The notes under the pieces are model-generated. The model saw only the letters and a list, made by a program, of their open reading frames with translations, was not told the DNA's origin and did no database searches. A program made the translations under genes and the position numbers. Shown piece by piece: positions 7,927 to 15,800 of a stretch of DNA of 64,000 bases. This stretch comes from an uncultured Oscillospiraceae bacterium. Lineage in GTDB: Bacteria > Bacillota > Clostridia > Oscillospirales > Ruminococcaceae. The stretch lies in the NCBI GenBank assembly GCA_900540595.1, contig UQGL01000004.1, positions 1 to 64,000 of the forward strand. Direction: 5' to 3'. Numbering within the stretch: position 1 is the stretch's first letter; every line of letters begins with the position of its first letter.

Positions 7927-8835
7927 TTACTTCAGCGTACCGTCCAGAATCTGCTGGTAATACCACGGCTTCTCGGCGTGAAATACCCGCCCGGCCAGAT
8001 GGGCAAAGCGCGGGTCGGCGATCTGAGCAGGGAACCGCAGCTCCCACGCGCAGAGGGCCTGATATTTGAACCGCAGCTCCCGGTTGGCGGCGTTGTTTCC
8101 ATACTTGGAATCGCCCAGAATCGGGCAGCCGATGTGGGCCAGGTGGGCGCGGATCTGGTGGGTGCGGCCGGTCACAAGCTCAACCTCCAGCAGCGCCAGA
8201 CGGCCGCTGACAGCCAGCGTTTCGTAGCCGGTGATGACCTCCTTCGCGCCGCCCGCCGTCGTGTCGGTGATGCGCACAATGCCGCGCTCGGCGTCCTTCA
8301 AAAGGTAATCCCGCAGCAGGGCAGCGGGAGGATTCGGGCGGCCGAAGGTCACGCAGAGATACCGCTTTTCAATGGCGCGGCTCTTGATGGCGGCTGTCAG
8401 AAAGGCTTCCGCAGCGCTGCTTTTGGCCAACAGGACCAGACCGCTGGTGCCGGTATCCAGCCGGTGGCACAGCACGGCATGGGTCGGCTTTCCCTCAGCG
8501 GCCAGCTTTGCCTGCACGCGGCGCACCAGCGTGTCGCTGTCGGGGCCGTCTACCGCAATGCCTGCGGGCTTATTGGCGATAATGATGTCATCGTCCTCAT
8601 ATACAAACACGGCGGCAGGGGTGGGGCGGTTCTCCAGCTGCTCATCCGTCAGGAAGAGCCTGATGCTGTCTCCGTTCTGCACCCGGGTGGAGAGGGGCTG
8701 CTTTTTGCCGTTCAGCTTGATCTTGTTCTCCCGCAGGGCCTTGTTCAGCCGCCCCATGCTGAGGGCGGGAAACTGATCCATCAGATATTTGTCCATCCGC
8801 ACGGGCAGCAGGCATTTTACATGCAGTTCTTTCAT
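7927..8835 (-). CDS. RluA-family 23S rRNA/tRNA pseudouridine synthase
   Basis: A 302-residue protein read from ATG 8835, chosen because ATG and the preceding stop overlap as ATGA (8832-8835); a start at 8859 would add eight residues inside the upstream gene. An S4 RNA-binding domain covers the first 65 residues. The catalytic domain has HRLDTGTSGLVLLAK (from about residue 124) with the catalytic aspartate at 127, and RTHQIRAHLAHIGCPILGD near the C-terminus. It converts uridine to pseudouridine in RNA, but the target site cannot be read from sequence. The window has a second paralogue (25915) that looks more like RluD. Confidence 0.9.
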   Translation of the reverse strand: MKELHVKCLLPVRMDKYLMDQFPALSMGRLNKALRENKIKLNGKKQPLSTRVQNGDSIRLFLTDEQLENRPTPAAVFVYEDDDIIIANKPAGIAVDGPDSDTLVRRVQAKLAAEGKPTHAVLCHRLDTGTSGLVLLAKSSAAEAFLTAAIKSRAIEKRYLCVTFGRPNPPAALLRDYLLKDAERGIVRITDTTAGGAKEVITGYETLAVSGRLALLEVELVTGRTHQIRAHLAHIGCPILGDSKYGNNAANRELRFKYQALCAWELRFPAQIADPRFAHLAGRVFHAEKPWYYQQILDGTLK

Positions 8836-10775
8836 TTTGTCGTCAACTCCTGATCCCACAAAATCGTGGCGTCATCAATATCCAAGGTGACCATCAGCCA
8901 GCCGGCATCGTGGTCATCCACATCCAGTATCGGGTATTCCTGCCCGTCTGCACACAAAGCTGCGGCACCCGTCAAGCGGGCGCGCGCAAAGGGGGAATCG
9001 GCAAAGCAGACAGTCTTTTTGGTGGCGTCCAACACGCCGCGGTTCCACAGCGCATCGGTGTAATCGGCCAGCCGCAGGGGATAGCTTTCATTATAGGGGG
9101 TGCAGAGGGCATCAAAGGTCTGCCCCTGCAGGCCGGGTGCAATGACATACCAGGCGGCACCGTCCGGCCCAGTTACCTGTCCGCACCAGGCAATGCTCCG
9201 CACAGGCTCCACGGCCTGCAAAAAAGCCCCCTCATCAGCAAACAGATAGAGCGTATCACCCTCCGGTGTGCCGGCGGCCAAGGCATCCAGCGTGGTCTGC
9301 CGCTGGGAGGCAAGGGCGCTTTCGTCATACCGGGCGGCGAAGGGGTCATTGGTGGTCATGCCGTTGTCGGCAGCCCACAGCGCCAGATGCAGGCAGTCGG
9401 CCTGCAGGCCCTGCACCGAGAGGATGTGCCGGTATTGTCCCGCAGCCTGCCAGAAGTCACTGACCATCTCCGTTGGGAAGGCTGCCGTTTTCTGCGCGCT
9501 TATCATTGCATCATGCCGTGCAGTCAGTGCGGGGCTGATGTCCCACAGCTGCACGGCAGCCAGCAGTGCGGTCCAGACGGCTGCACGGGGCAGGCGCGTC
9601 AGCCCTGCAAAGGCGGCCAGCGTCAGCAGGTCGTACACAGGCCAGAACAGCCGCCCGCCGGAGCGAAAAACAGAAAATAGCTTGATGAGGGACGGCGGCA
9701 GCGGCAGAACGGCCAGTGTCGCCCCGTTGGCGGTGATGACATTGCTGACAGCAAAGCCGGTCAGCACACAGCAGACAAGGCAGAGCGCCCAGTGCCGCCG
9801 CACAGCGGCCAATATGCGCCGCCGCGCCGCCGCGAGCGTGATCGGCAGGGCGGCCAACACACCGAGGCCCAGATAGGCGAAGGCATCATAGTTGCCATCG
9901 ATCTGATTCTGTGCAGGCAGCAGGCGGCTGTAGAGAACGCCGTTTACCCCTACAGGGTTCCACAGTGCGTTCAGGTTCATGGCAAAATAGCCGTACAGCG
10001 CCTGCCCGCCGCTGGTGGCGGTGCCGTAGAAAAAGCCCAGCACCCAGCCCAGCAAGACAGTACAGGCCATATTGGCGCCGAGGAAAAGCGCCGGGCGCAG
10101 GTATTGCCGTTTTTGCACGGCGTATTCCAGCAGCAGCGCCAGCGTGACGGCGTAGGTCATGGGCAAAAAATAGGGGTGGATGCCCACGGCGATCACATTA
10201 AGGAAAAACAGCCCCGGTGCAGCGTACCGCCCCTGCCGCCGCAGCGAGAAATAGCAGTACAGCGCTGCCAAAACAAGCCACTGCGCGCCTAACGAGGTGT
10301 GGCGGAACGCGCGCTCGATCAGAATGGGGCTTGCCGCGAACAGCAGAGCACCGGACAGCGGAGCTGCCGTCCCTGCCGCAAACAGACTGCAGAGCAGCGC
10401 ACCAAAGCCGCCCTGCAGCAAAAAGCAGAAAAATGTAAACCAGCCGAAATACTGAAAGGTGCCGCCGCAGAGTGCGGCCAGCGGGCGGCAGAGCACCGCC
10501 AGCAGGGGAATAGAGTCGGTGTAGGCCACACTCACGCCGCTGGGGGCGTTGACGGCGGGGCTTACGCCCAGCGGCCAGTGCAGGGTGCTGTCGCGGTAAA
10601 AAAGCCACCCGGCGTAATGCTGCTGAATATCCTTTTCAACATAGCCGCCGCGGCAGAAGGCATCGTTTGCCACATCCAGCGGCGCGATACCGTACACAAG
10701 CAAAAACACGGCGGCCCCCAGCAGGGCCCCCAGCACAAACAACTGCGTCTTGCGCGAGGATTGAATCTTTGACAT
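8832..10775 (-). CDS. Large polytopic membrane protein (DUF6311-like)
   Basis: I start at ATG 10775 (AAAGGCGAAGCC upstream), which gives 647 residues; the open frame continues back through the tRNA-Leu gene, which must be ignored. About ten or more hydrophobic helices fill the first 450 residues, followed by a soluble C-terminal domain of about 200 residues. The segment KDIQQHYAGWLFYRDSTLHWPLG near the N-terminus and the helix pattern resemble the DUF6311 group of putative membrane glycosyltransferases (GT-C-like). No substrate can be assigned. It lies just after the tRNA-Leu terminator and overlaps the pseudouridine synthase gene by 4 bases. Confidence 0.65.
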   Translation of the reverse strand: MSKIQSSRKTQLFVLGALLGAAVFLLVYGIAPLDVANDAFCRGGYVEKDIQQHYAGWLFYRDSTLHWPLGVSPAVNAPSGVSVAYTDSIPLLAVLCRPLAALCGGTFQYFGWFTFFCFLLQGGFGALLCSLFAAGTAAPLSGALLFAASPILIERAFRHTSLGAQWLVLAALYCYFSLRRQGRYAAPGLFFLNVIAVGIHPYFLPMTYAVTLALLLEYAVQKRQYLRPALFLGANMACTVLLGWVLGFFYGTATSGGQALYGYFAMNLNALWNPVGVNGVLYSRLLPAQNQIDGNYDAFAYLGLGVLAALPITLAAARRRILAAVRRHWALCLVCCVLTGFAVSNVITANGATLAVLPLPPSLIKLFSVFRSGGRLFWPVYDLLTLAAFAGLTRLPRAAVWTALLAAVQLWDISPALTARHDAMISAQKTAAFPTEMVSDFWQAAGQYRHILSVQGLQADCLHLALWAADNGMTTNDPFAARYDESALASQRQTTLDALAAGTPEGDTLYLFADEGAFLQAVEPVRSIAWCGQVTGPDGAAWYVIAPGLQGQTFDALCTPYNESYPLRLADYTDALWNRGVLDATKKTVCFADSPFARARLTGAAALCADGQEYPILDVDDHDAGWLMVTLDIDDATILWDQELTTK

Positions 10776-10794
10776 GGCTTCGCCTTTCTGATGC

Positions 10795-10826
10795 AAAAAA
10801 GCCCAGACAGCCGTTGGACTGTCTGG
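10795..10826 (-). terminator. Terminator after tRNA-Leu
   Basis: On the minus strand CCAGACAG (10826-10819) pairs with CTGTCTGG (10810-10803), followed by GCTTTTTT (10802-10795). Confidence 0.85.
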
Positions 10827-10838
10827 ACTTTGGTTCCA

Positions 10839-10922
10839 TGCCGCTGACCGGGATCGAACCGGTACGGTATCGCTACCGAGGGATTTTAAGTCCCTTGCGT
10901 CTGCCAGTTCCGCCACAGCGGC
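10839..10922 (-). tRNA. tRNA-Leu(TAA)
   Basis: On the minus strand the molecule starts GCCGCTGTGGCGGAAC and ends CAGCGGC plus discriminator A. The anticodon stem-loop GGGACTTAAAATCCC gives anticodon TAA. A long variable arm (CGGTAGCGATACCG) marks it as class II, and the T arm reads CCGGTTCGATCCCGG. The 3' CCA is not encoded. Confidence 0.95.
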
Positions 10923-11088
10923 ATAATATGGTTATTGTAGCGCAAAAAGGCGGAAATGTCAATCTTCCCGCCGGGTGTTTTTGCACAAAAAGGCCAAGGG
11001 ACTATCCCCGCTGCCCCGAAGGCGAGAAAATTTCTGTCTGTGCAGACAGTTTCCGCTCAAAAAGCACAAAAAATTCAAATTCTTCCGC

Positions 11089-11117
11089 TTGTGCTTTTGG
11101 CCGCGATTTGCTATACT
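11089..11117 (+). promoter_or_regulatory. Promoter of the miaB operon
   Basis: TTGTGC (11089-11094), a 17-base spacer and TATACT (11112-11117) lie about 70 bases before the miaB start. Confidence 0.65.
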
Positions 11118-11185
11118 GATATGGTATGTTTGGACAGGTGCGCCCATTTTACAGTATGCGGGCGTTTTGGATAAGGAGAATTTAG

Positions 11186-12568
11186 TTGGAAAAGCTGACC
11201 TATACCCATAATGATGCCGCTGCCAAAGCGCTGGCATCCTATTACGAGACCCCGCCGCTGGCCTATGTCCGCAGCTACGGCTGCCAGCAGAATGTCAATG
11301 ACGGTGAAAAGATCAAGGGCGTTTTGCAGGATGTGGGCTACGGCCTGTGCGATACGGTCGAGCAGGCTGATCTGATCCTTTTTAATACCTGCGCCGTGCG
11401 TGAGCATGCCGAGCAGCGCGTATTCGGCAATGTGGGGGCGCTCAAAAAGCTCAAGGAAGAAAACCCGCGGCTGATGATCGGCATCTGCGGCTGCATGGCC
11501 CAGCAGGAGCATATTGTGGAAAAGCTGCGCCAGAGCTACCCGTATGTCGATCTGGTGTTCGGCGTGGACGGCATTGACCGTCTGCCCGCCATGCTGGCGG
11601 AGCGCATCCGCAAGGGCAAGCGCTATCTGGAAAAGCCCTCCGAACGCAACGCCGTGGTCGAGGAGATGCCCATCCGCCGCGATTCCGGTTTCCGCGCGTG
11701 GCTGCCCATCATGTACGGGTGCGATAACTTCTGCACCTACTGCATCGTGCCGTATGTCCGCGGGCGGGAGCGCAGCCGTGAGCCCGCCGCCATTCTGGCG
11801 GAGTTCAGGCAGCTGGTGGCGCAGGGCTACAAGGAGATCACCCTGCTGGGCCAGAATGTCAACAGCTACGGCAAGGGGCTGGAAAACCCCATCGACTTTG
11901 CCGATCTCTTGAACCTGCTGTGCGCGGTCCCCGGTGATTACCAGATCCGCTTTATGACAAGCCACCCGAAGGACGCCAGCCGCAAGCTGATCGACACGAT
12001 CGCCGCGCAGGAGCATCTGTGCAAGCACATTCATCTGCCGGTGCAGTCCGGCTCTGACCGGTTGCTCAAGGAGATGAACCGCCATTATGATGTTGCGCAG
12101 TACATGGATCTTATCCACTACGCGAAGGAGAAGATCCCCGGCGTAACCTTCTCCAGCGACATTATTGTCGGCTTCCCCGGTGAGACCGAGGAAGATTTTG
12201 AGGCCACACTGGAGCTTATCCGCAAGGTGGGCTACATGCAGCTGTTCACCTTTATCTACTCCAAGCGCAACGGCACCCCGGCAGCCAAGCTGCCGGATCC
12301 CACGACCCACGCCGAGAAGGCTGCCCGCATGGACCGCCTGCTGAAAACGCAGGAGGAGTTCGCCTTTGCGGCCACCGCCGCCATGGCAGGGCAGACCGTC
12401 CGTGTGCTGGTGGAGGCCGCCGGCCGCAACGAGGGGACCGTCAATGGCCGCCTCGACAATAACCTTGTCGTGGAGTTCACAGCCCCCGAGGCGCTCATCG
12501 GCCAGTGGGCCATGGTGCGCATCACAGGCTCCCGCGCCGCCCTGCTGGTTGGCGAGCTTGCCGAGTAA
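11186..12568 (+). CDS. miaB: tRNA A37 methylthiotransferase MiaB
   Basis: A radical-SAM enzyme that adds a methylthio group to C2 of isopentenyl-A37 in tRNAs reading U-starting codons. The TTG at 11186 follows AAGGAGAATTTAG. The N-terminal MTTase domain has cysteines C33 (YGCQQN), C69 (NTCAVRE) and C103 (CGCM) for the auxiliary cluster. The radical-SAM site is CDNFCTYC (C179, C183, C186), and a TRAM domain occupies about the last 65 residues. The 460-residue length is normal. Its partner miaA is encoded 5 kb downstream in the same direction. Confidence 0.95.
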   Translation: MEKLTYTHNDAAAKALASYYETPPLAYVRSYGCQQNVNDGEKIKGVLQDVGYGLCDTVEQADLILFNTCAVREHAEQRVFGNVGALKKLKEENPRLMIGICGCMAQQEHIVEKLRQSYPYVDLVFGVDGIDRLPAMLAERIRKGKRYLEKPSERNAVVEEMPIRRDSGFRAWLPIMYGCDNFCTYCIVPYVRGRERSREPAAILAEFRQLVAQGYKEITLLGQNVNSYGKGLENPIDFADLLNLLCAVPGDYQIRFMTSHPKDASRKLIDTIAAQEHLCKHIHLPVQSGSDRLLKEMNRHYDVAQYMDLIHYAKEKIPGVTFSSDIIVGFPGETEEDFEATLELIRKVGYMQLFTFIYSKRNGTPAAKLPDPTTHAEKAARMDRLLKTQEEFAFAATAAMAGQTVRVLVEAAGRNEGTVNGRLDNNLVVEFTAPEALIGQWAMVRITGSRAALLVGELAE

Positions 12569-12611
12569 ACCGGTATCAAACCTACTATATATAATAAGGA
12601 GAATATCTACC

Positions 12612-13019
12612 ATGGATTGCATTGATCTTTTTAAGAAAGCCGCCGCCGCCCTGCAGACCGACCCCCGCTATCTGGAGCTGGACGCTGCCCGCCGTGAGAA
12701 TGACGCTGACGAGGAGCTGCAGCAGATGATCGGCGAATTCAACCTCGCCCGTCTGGACCTGAACAATGAGAGTGCCAAGCCCGAGACCGATGCCGCCCGT
12801 GTGGCCGAGCTGAATGAGCGCGTCAACAGCCTGTACAGCCAGATCATGGCCAGTGAGGGCATGGTCCGCTACAATACGGCCAAGAAAGAGTGCGAGGAGA
12901 TGGTCGGCCATATTGACGCCATCATCAACACAGCAATGAACGGCGGCGACCCGATGAGCGTCAAGGCACCCACCGGCGGCTGCACCGGCAGCTGCGCCAG
13001 CTGCGGCGGCTGCCACTAA
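12612..13019 (+). CDS. ylbF: YlbF/RicF-family protein with cysteine-rich tail
   Basis: ATG 12612 follows AAGGAGAATATCTACC. The first 110 residues are helical and look like the YlbF/YmcA family (helical proteins of the RicAFT complex, which in Bacillus affects RNase Y and phosphorelay activity). The last dozen residues contain C124, C128, C131, C134 and a final histidine (CTGSCASCGGCH). Iron-sulfur clusters are known in the RicAFT complex, so this tail could be a cluster or zinc ligand set; that is inference. It lies between miaB and mutS in the tRNA-modification/repair operon. Confidence 0.8.
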   Translation: MDCIDLFKKAAAALQTDPRYLELDAARRENDADEELQQMIGEFNLARLDLNNESAKPETDAARVAELNERVNSLYSQIMASEGMVRYNTAKKECEEMVGHIDAIINTAMNGGDPMSVKAPTGGCTGSCASCGGCH

Positions 13020-13048
13020 AAAGCTTGAGGCGCGGGGCAGAGAGGCCG

Positions 13049-13127
13049 TAGGGGCGCATTCTATATGCGCCCGCAGCACTGTACGCAGCCGCATACCTTC
13101 CGGGCGGATATGGAATCCGCCCCTGCA
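13049..13127. repeat. Dispersed hairpin repeat, copy B (two inverted hairpins)
   Basis: The left half (13049-13074) is itself palindromic: GGGGCGCAT, TCTAT, ATGCGCCC. The right half (13101-13127) is CGGGCGGAT, ATGGA, ATCCGCCCC, and is an inverted version of the left. The spacer between the halves is 26 bases. The structure resembles a miniature inverted-repeat element or a REP-like unit placed between ylbF and mutS. Confidence 0.75.
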
Positions 13128-13166
13128 AGAACAACATACCAACTAGGATCAACAGGAGTGTGAAAC

Positions 13167-15785
13167 ATGGCCGAGCAAGCAGTGTCGCCCATGATGCAGC
13201 AGTATTTTGAAATCAAAAAACAGCATCCGAACGAGATTCTGTTTTACCGCGTTGGAGACTTCTATGAGATGTTCTATGATGACGCGCTGACAGCCTCGCG
13301 TGAATTGGAGCTGACACTGACCGGCAAAAACTGCGGCAAGGAGGAGCGCGCCCCCATGTGCGGCGTGCCGTTCCACTCCTATGAAACTTATATGGCGCGC
13401 CTGATCGCCAAGGGCTACAAGGTCGCCATCTGTGAGCAGATGGAGGATCCGGCGCTGGCGAAGGGGCTTGTCAAGCGGGACATCATCCGCGTTGTCACCC
13501 CCGGTACCGTCATCGAGAGCAGCATGCTCTCGGAGGATAAAAACAACTATCTGGCAAGCATTTACTGCCGCCGCACCCGTGGACGCTGGCGCGCGGGCGT
13601 CTGCTTTGCCGATATATCGACAGGTGAGGCCTACGCCACGGAGCTGAACGCCGAGAAGATCGGCGGCGCGATCATCACTGAGCTTTGCCGGTACATGCCC
13701 AGCGAGATCCTGATCTGCCCGCCGATGCTCGACTTCAAGGATGTGACGACCTACATCAAGCAGCACACCCACGCGCTGGTGGAGCTGCGCGAGGACGCCT
13801 GCTTCAAGGACGCTGTCATGGAGTCCACGATGGCGGACCAGTTCGGTACGGACTGGCGCGAGACGCTGGGCTATGAGCAAGACGCCCTCGTGCCTTACGC
13901 CGTGGCCGCCTTGCTCAACTACCTGCACGAGACCCAGAAGCACGGCGTTGAGCGCATTAAGACCGTGCAGAACTATGCCGATGCCCAGTATATGCGGCTG
14001 TCCCCTGTGACCCGCGCCAATCTGGAGTTGACCGAGACGATGCGCGGCCGCGAAAAGCGCGGCACGCTGCTCTGGGTGCTGGATAAGACCGAAACCTCGA
14101 TGGGCAAGCGGCTGCTGCGCTCCTGGATCGAGCAGCCGCTGGTGGATGCCGAGGCCATCAATGCGCGGCTTTGCGCAGTGCAGGCACTCTACACCGCCAA
14201 CATGGCCCGCGCCGATTTGAAAGAGGCACTCGGCCATGTGTTTGACATTGAGCGCCTGACCACCCGCATTTTGTACGGCTCTGCCACCCCGCGCGAGGTC
14301 AAGGCACTGGGGGACACCTGCGCCATGCTGCCGCAGGTCAAGGCGCAGGCGGCCGCCTGCGGCGCGCCGCTGCTTGTGCAGCTGGCTGATCAGATCGATC
14401 TGCTGGAGGATGTGCTGCAAAACATCCGCACAGCCCTTGTCGATGATCCCCCCGCGAATATGAAGGACGGCGGTGCCATCCGCGCGGGCTTCAACAGCGA
14501 GGTCGATGAGCTGCGCGACATCATGCACGGCGGCAAGGGGTACCTTTCCAATCTCGAGGCCCGCTACCGCGAGGAGACCGGCATCCCCAAGCTGAAGATC
14601 GGCTTCAACAAGGTGTTCGGCTATTATATCGAGGTCAGCCGCTCTTACACCGATTCTGTGCCGGACAGCTTTACCCGCAAGCAGACCCTGACAACGGGGG
14701 AGCGCTACATCACGCCGGAGCTCAAGGAGCTGGAGAATAAGATCCTGGGTGCGAACGAGCGGCTGCTGGTGCTGGAGCATCAGCTTTTTGCCGATCTGCT
14801 GTCGGCGATCTCGGCTGAGGTCATCCGCATCCAGCGCACGGCATCGGCTGTGGCGCAGCTGGATGTGCTGGCCGGTTTTGCTGAGGCTGCCCTGCAGAAC
14901 AACTATGTCATGCCCACCGTTGATGAGAGCGGCGTCATGGAGATCAGGGAGGGCCGCCACCCCGTCATTGAGCAGATGCTCAAGGGCAGCCTGTTTGTGC
15001 CCAACGATACGCTGCTCGATGAGGAAGAAAACCGGATGCTGCTCATCACCGGCCCCAATATGGCCGGTAAGTCCACCTACATGCGCCAGAATGCCCTCAT
15101 CGCGCTGATGGCGCAGATCGGCAGCTTTGTGCCTGCTGCCAGCGCCCGCATCGGTGTTGTCGATGCTATTTTTACCCGTGTGGGTGCATCGGATGATCTG
15201 GCTGCCGGGCAGTCGACCTTCATGGTCGAGATGACCGAGGTGGCTGAGATCCTGAAAAACGCCACGAAGGAGAGCCTTGTCATTCTTGATGAGATCGGAC
15301 GCGGAACTTCGACCTTTGACGGCATGAGCATCGCCCGCAGTGTGGTAGAATTTATCTGCGAGAACATCGGCTGCAAGACGCTGTTCGCTACCCATTATCA
15401 TGAGCTGACCAGCATGGAGCAGGACATTCCCGGCGTAAAGAACTATAACATTGCCGTCAAAAAGCGGGGCGAGGACATCACCTTCCTGCGGCGCATCGTG
15501 GCGGGGCCTGCTGATGACAGCTACGGCATCGAGGTTGCAAAGCTGGCCGGTCTGCCCGGCAGCGTGACCCGGCGCGCCCATGCAGTGCTGCGCCAGCTGG
15601 AGGCCAGTGCCCCCGGCCACAGCAGCACGATGCAGCTGGATTTTGAGACGGTGGAGGCCTACAATAACCCGAGCGTTCCCAGCGAGGTCGTCGATAAGCT
15701 CCACAAGGTGGACATCGAGACGCTGACCCCGCTGGAGGCACTGAACTTCCTGTATGAGTTGAAAAATACCCTTGACAAAGACTAA
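13167..15785 (+). CDS. mutS: DNA mismatch repair protein MutS
   Basis: An 872-residue protein of normal MutS length that recognises base mismatches and small loops. The mismatch-probing F-x-E motif is at F32-E34 (GDFYEMF). The ATPase has Walker A GPNMAGKST (about 629-637), then MVEMTE and the Walker B region LVILDEIGRGTSTFDG, and TLFATHYHELT. A C-terminal helical tail ends LKNTLDKD. ATG 13167 follows AACAGGAGTGTGAAAC. The stop is 15 bases before the mutL start, so mutS and mutL form one unit. Confidence 0.97.
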   Translation: MAEQAVSPMMQQYFEIKKQHPNEILFYRVGDFYEMFYDDALTASRELELTLTGKNCGKEERAPMCGVPFHSYETYMARLIAKGYKVAICEQMEDPALAKGLVKRDIIRVVTPGTVIESSMLSEDKNNYLASIYCRRTRGRWRAGVCFADISTGEAYATELNAEKIGGAIITELCRYMPSEILICPPMLDFKDVTTYIKQHTHALVELREDACFKDAVMESTMADQFGTDWRETLGYEQDALVPYAVAALLNYLHETQKHGVERIKTVQNYADAQYMRLSPVTRANLELTETMRGREKRGTLLWVLDKTETSMGKRLLRSWIEQPLVDAEAINARLCAVQALYTANMARADLKEALGHVFDIERLTTRILYGSATPREVKALGDTCAMLPQVKAQAAACGAPLLVQLADQIDLLEDVLQNIRTALVDDPPANMKDGGAIRAGFNSEVDELRDIMHGGKGYLSNLEARYREETGIPKLKIGFNKVFGYYIEVSRSYTDSVPDSFTRKQTLTTGERYITPELKELENKILGANERLLVLEHQLFADLLSAISAEVIRIQRTASAVAQLDVLAGFAEAALQNNYVMPTVDESGVMEIREGRHPVIEQMLKGSLFVPNDTLLDEEENRMLLITGPNMAGKSTYMRQNALIALMAQIGSFVPAASARIGVVDAIFTRVGASDDLAAGQSTFMVEMTEVAEILKNATKESLVILDEIGRGTSTFDGMSIARSVVEFICENIGCKTLFATHYHELTSMEQDIPGVKNYNIAVKKRGEDITFLRRIVAGPADDSYGIEVAKLAGLPGSVTRRAHAVLRQLEASAPGHSSTMQLDFETVEAYNNPSVPSEVVDKLHKVDIETLTPLEALNFLYELKNTLDKD

Positions 15786-15800
15786 AGGCAGGTGAAAGCA

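Noticed and set aside
10776..10916. N-terminal extension of the membrane protein gene to 10916.
   Set aside because: These codons are the tRNA-Leu gene and its terminator read as protein. The true start is 10775 with its own ribosome site.
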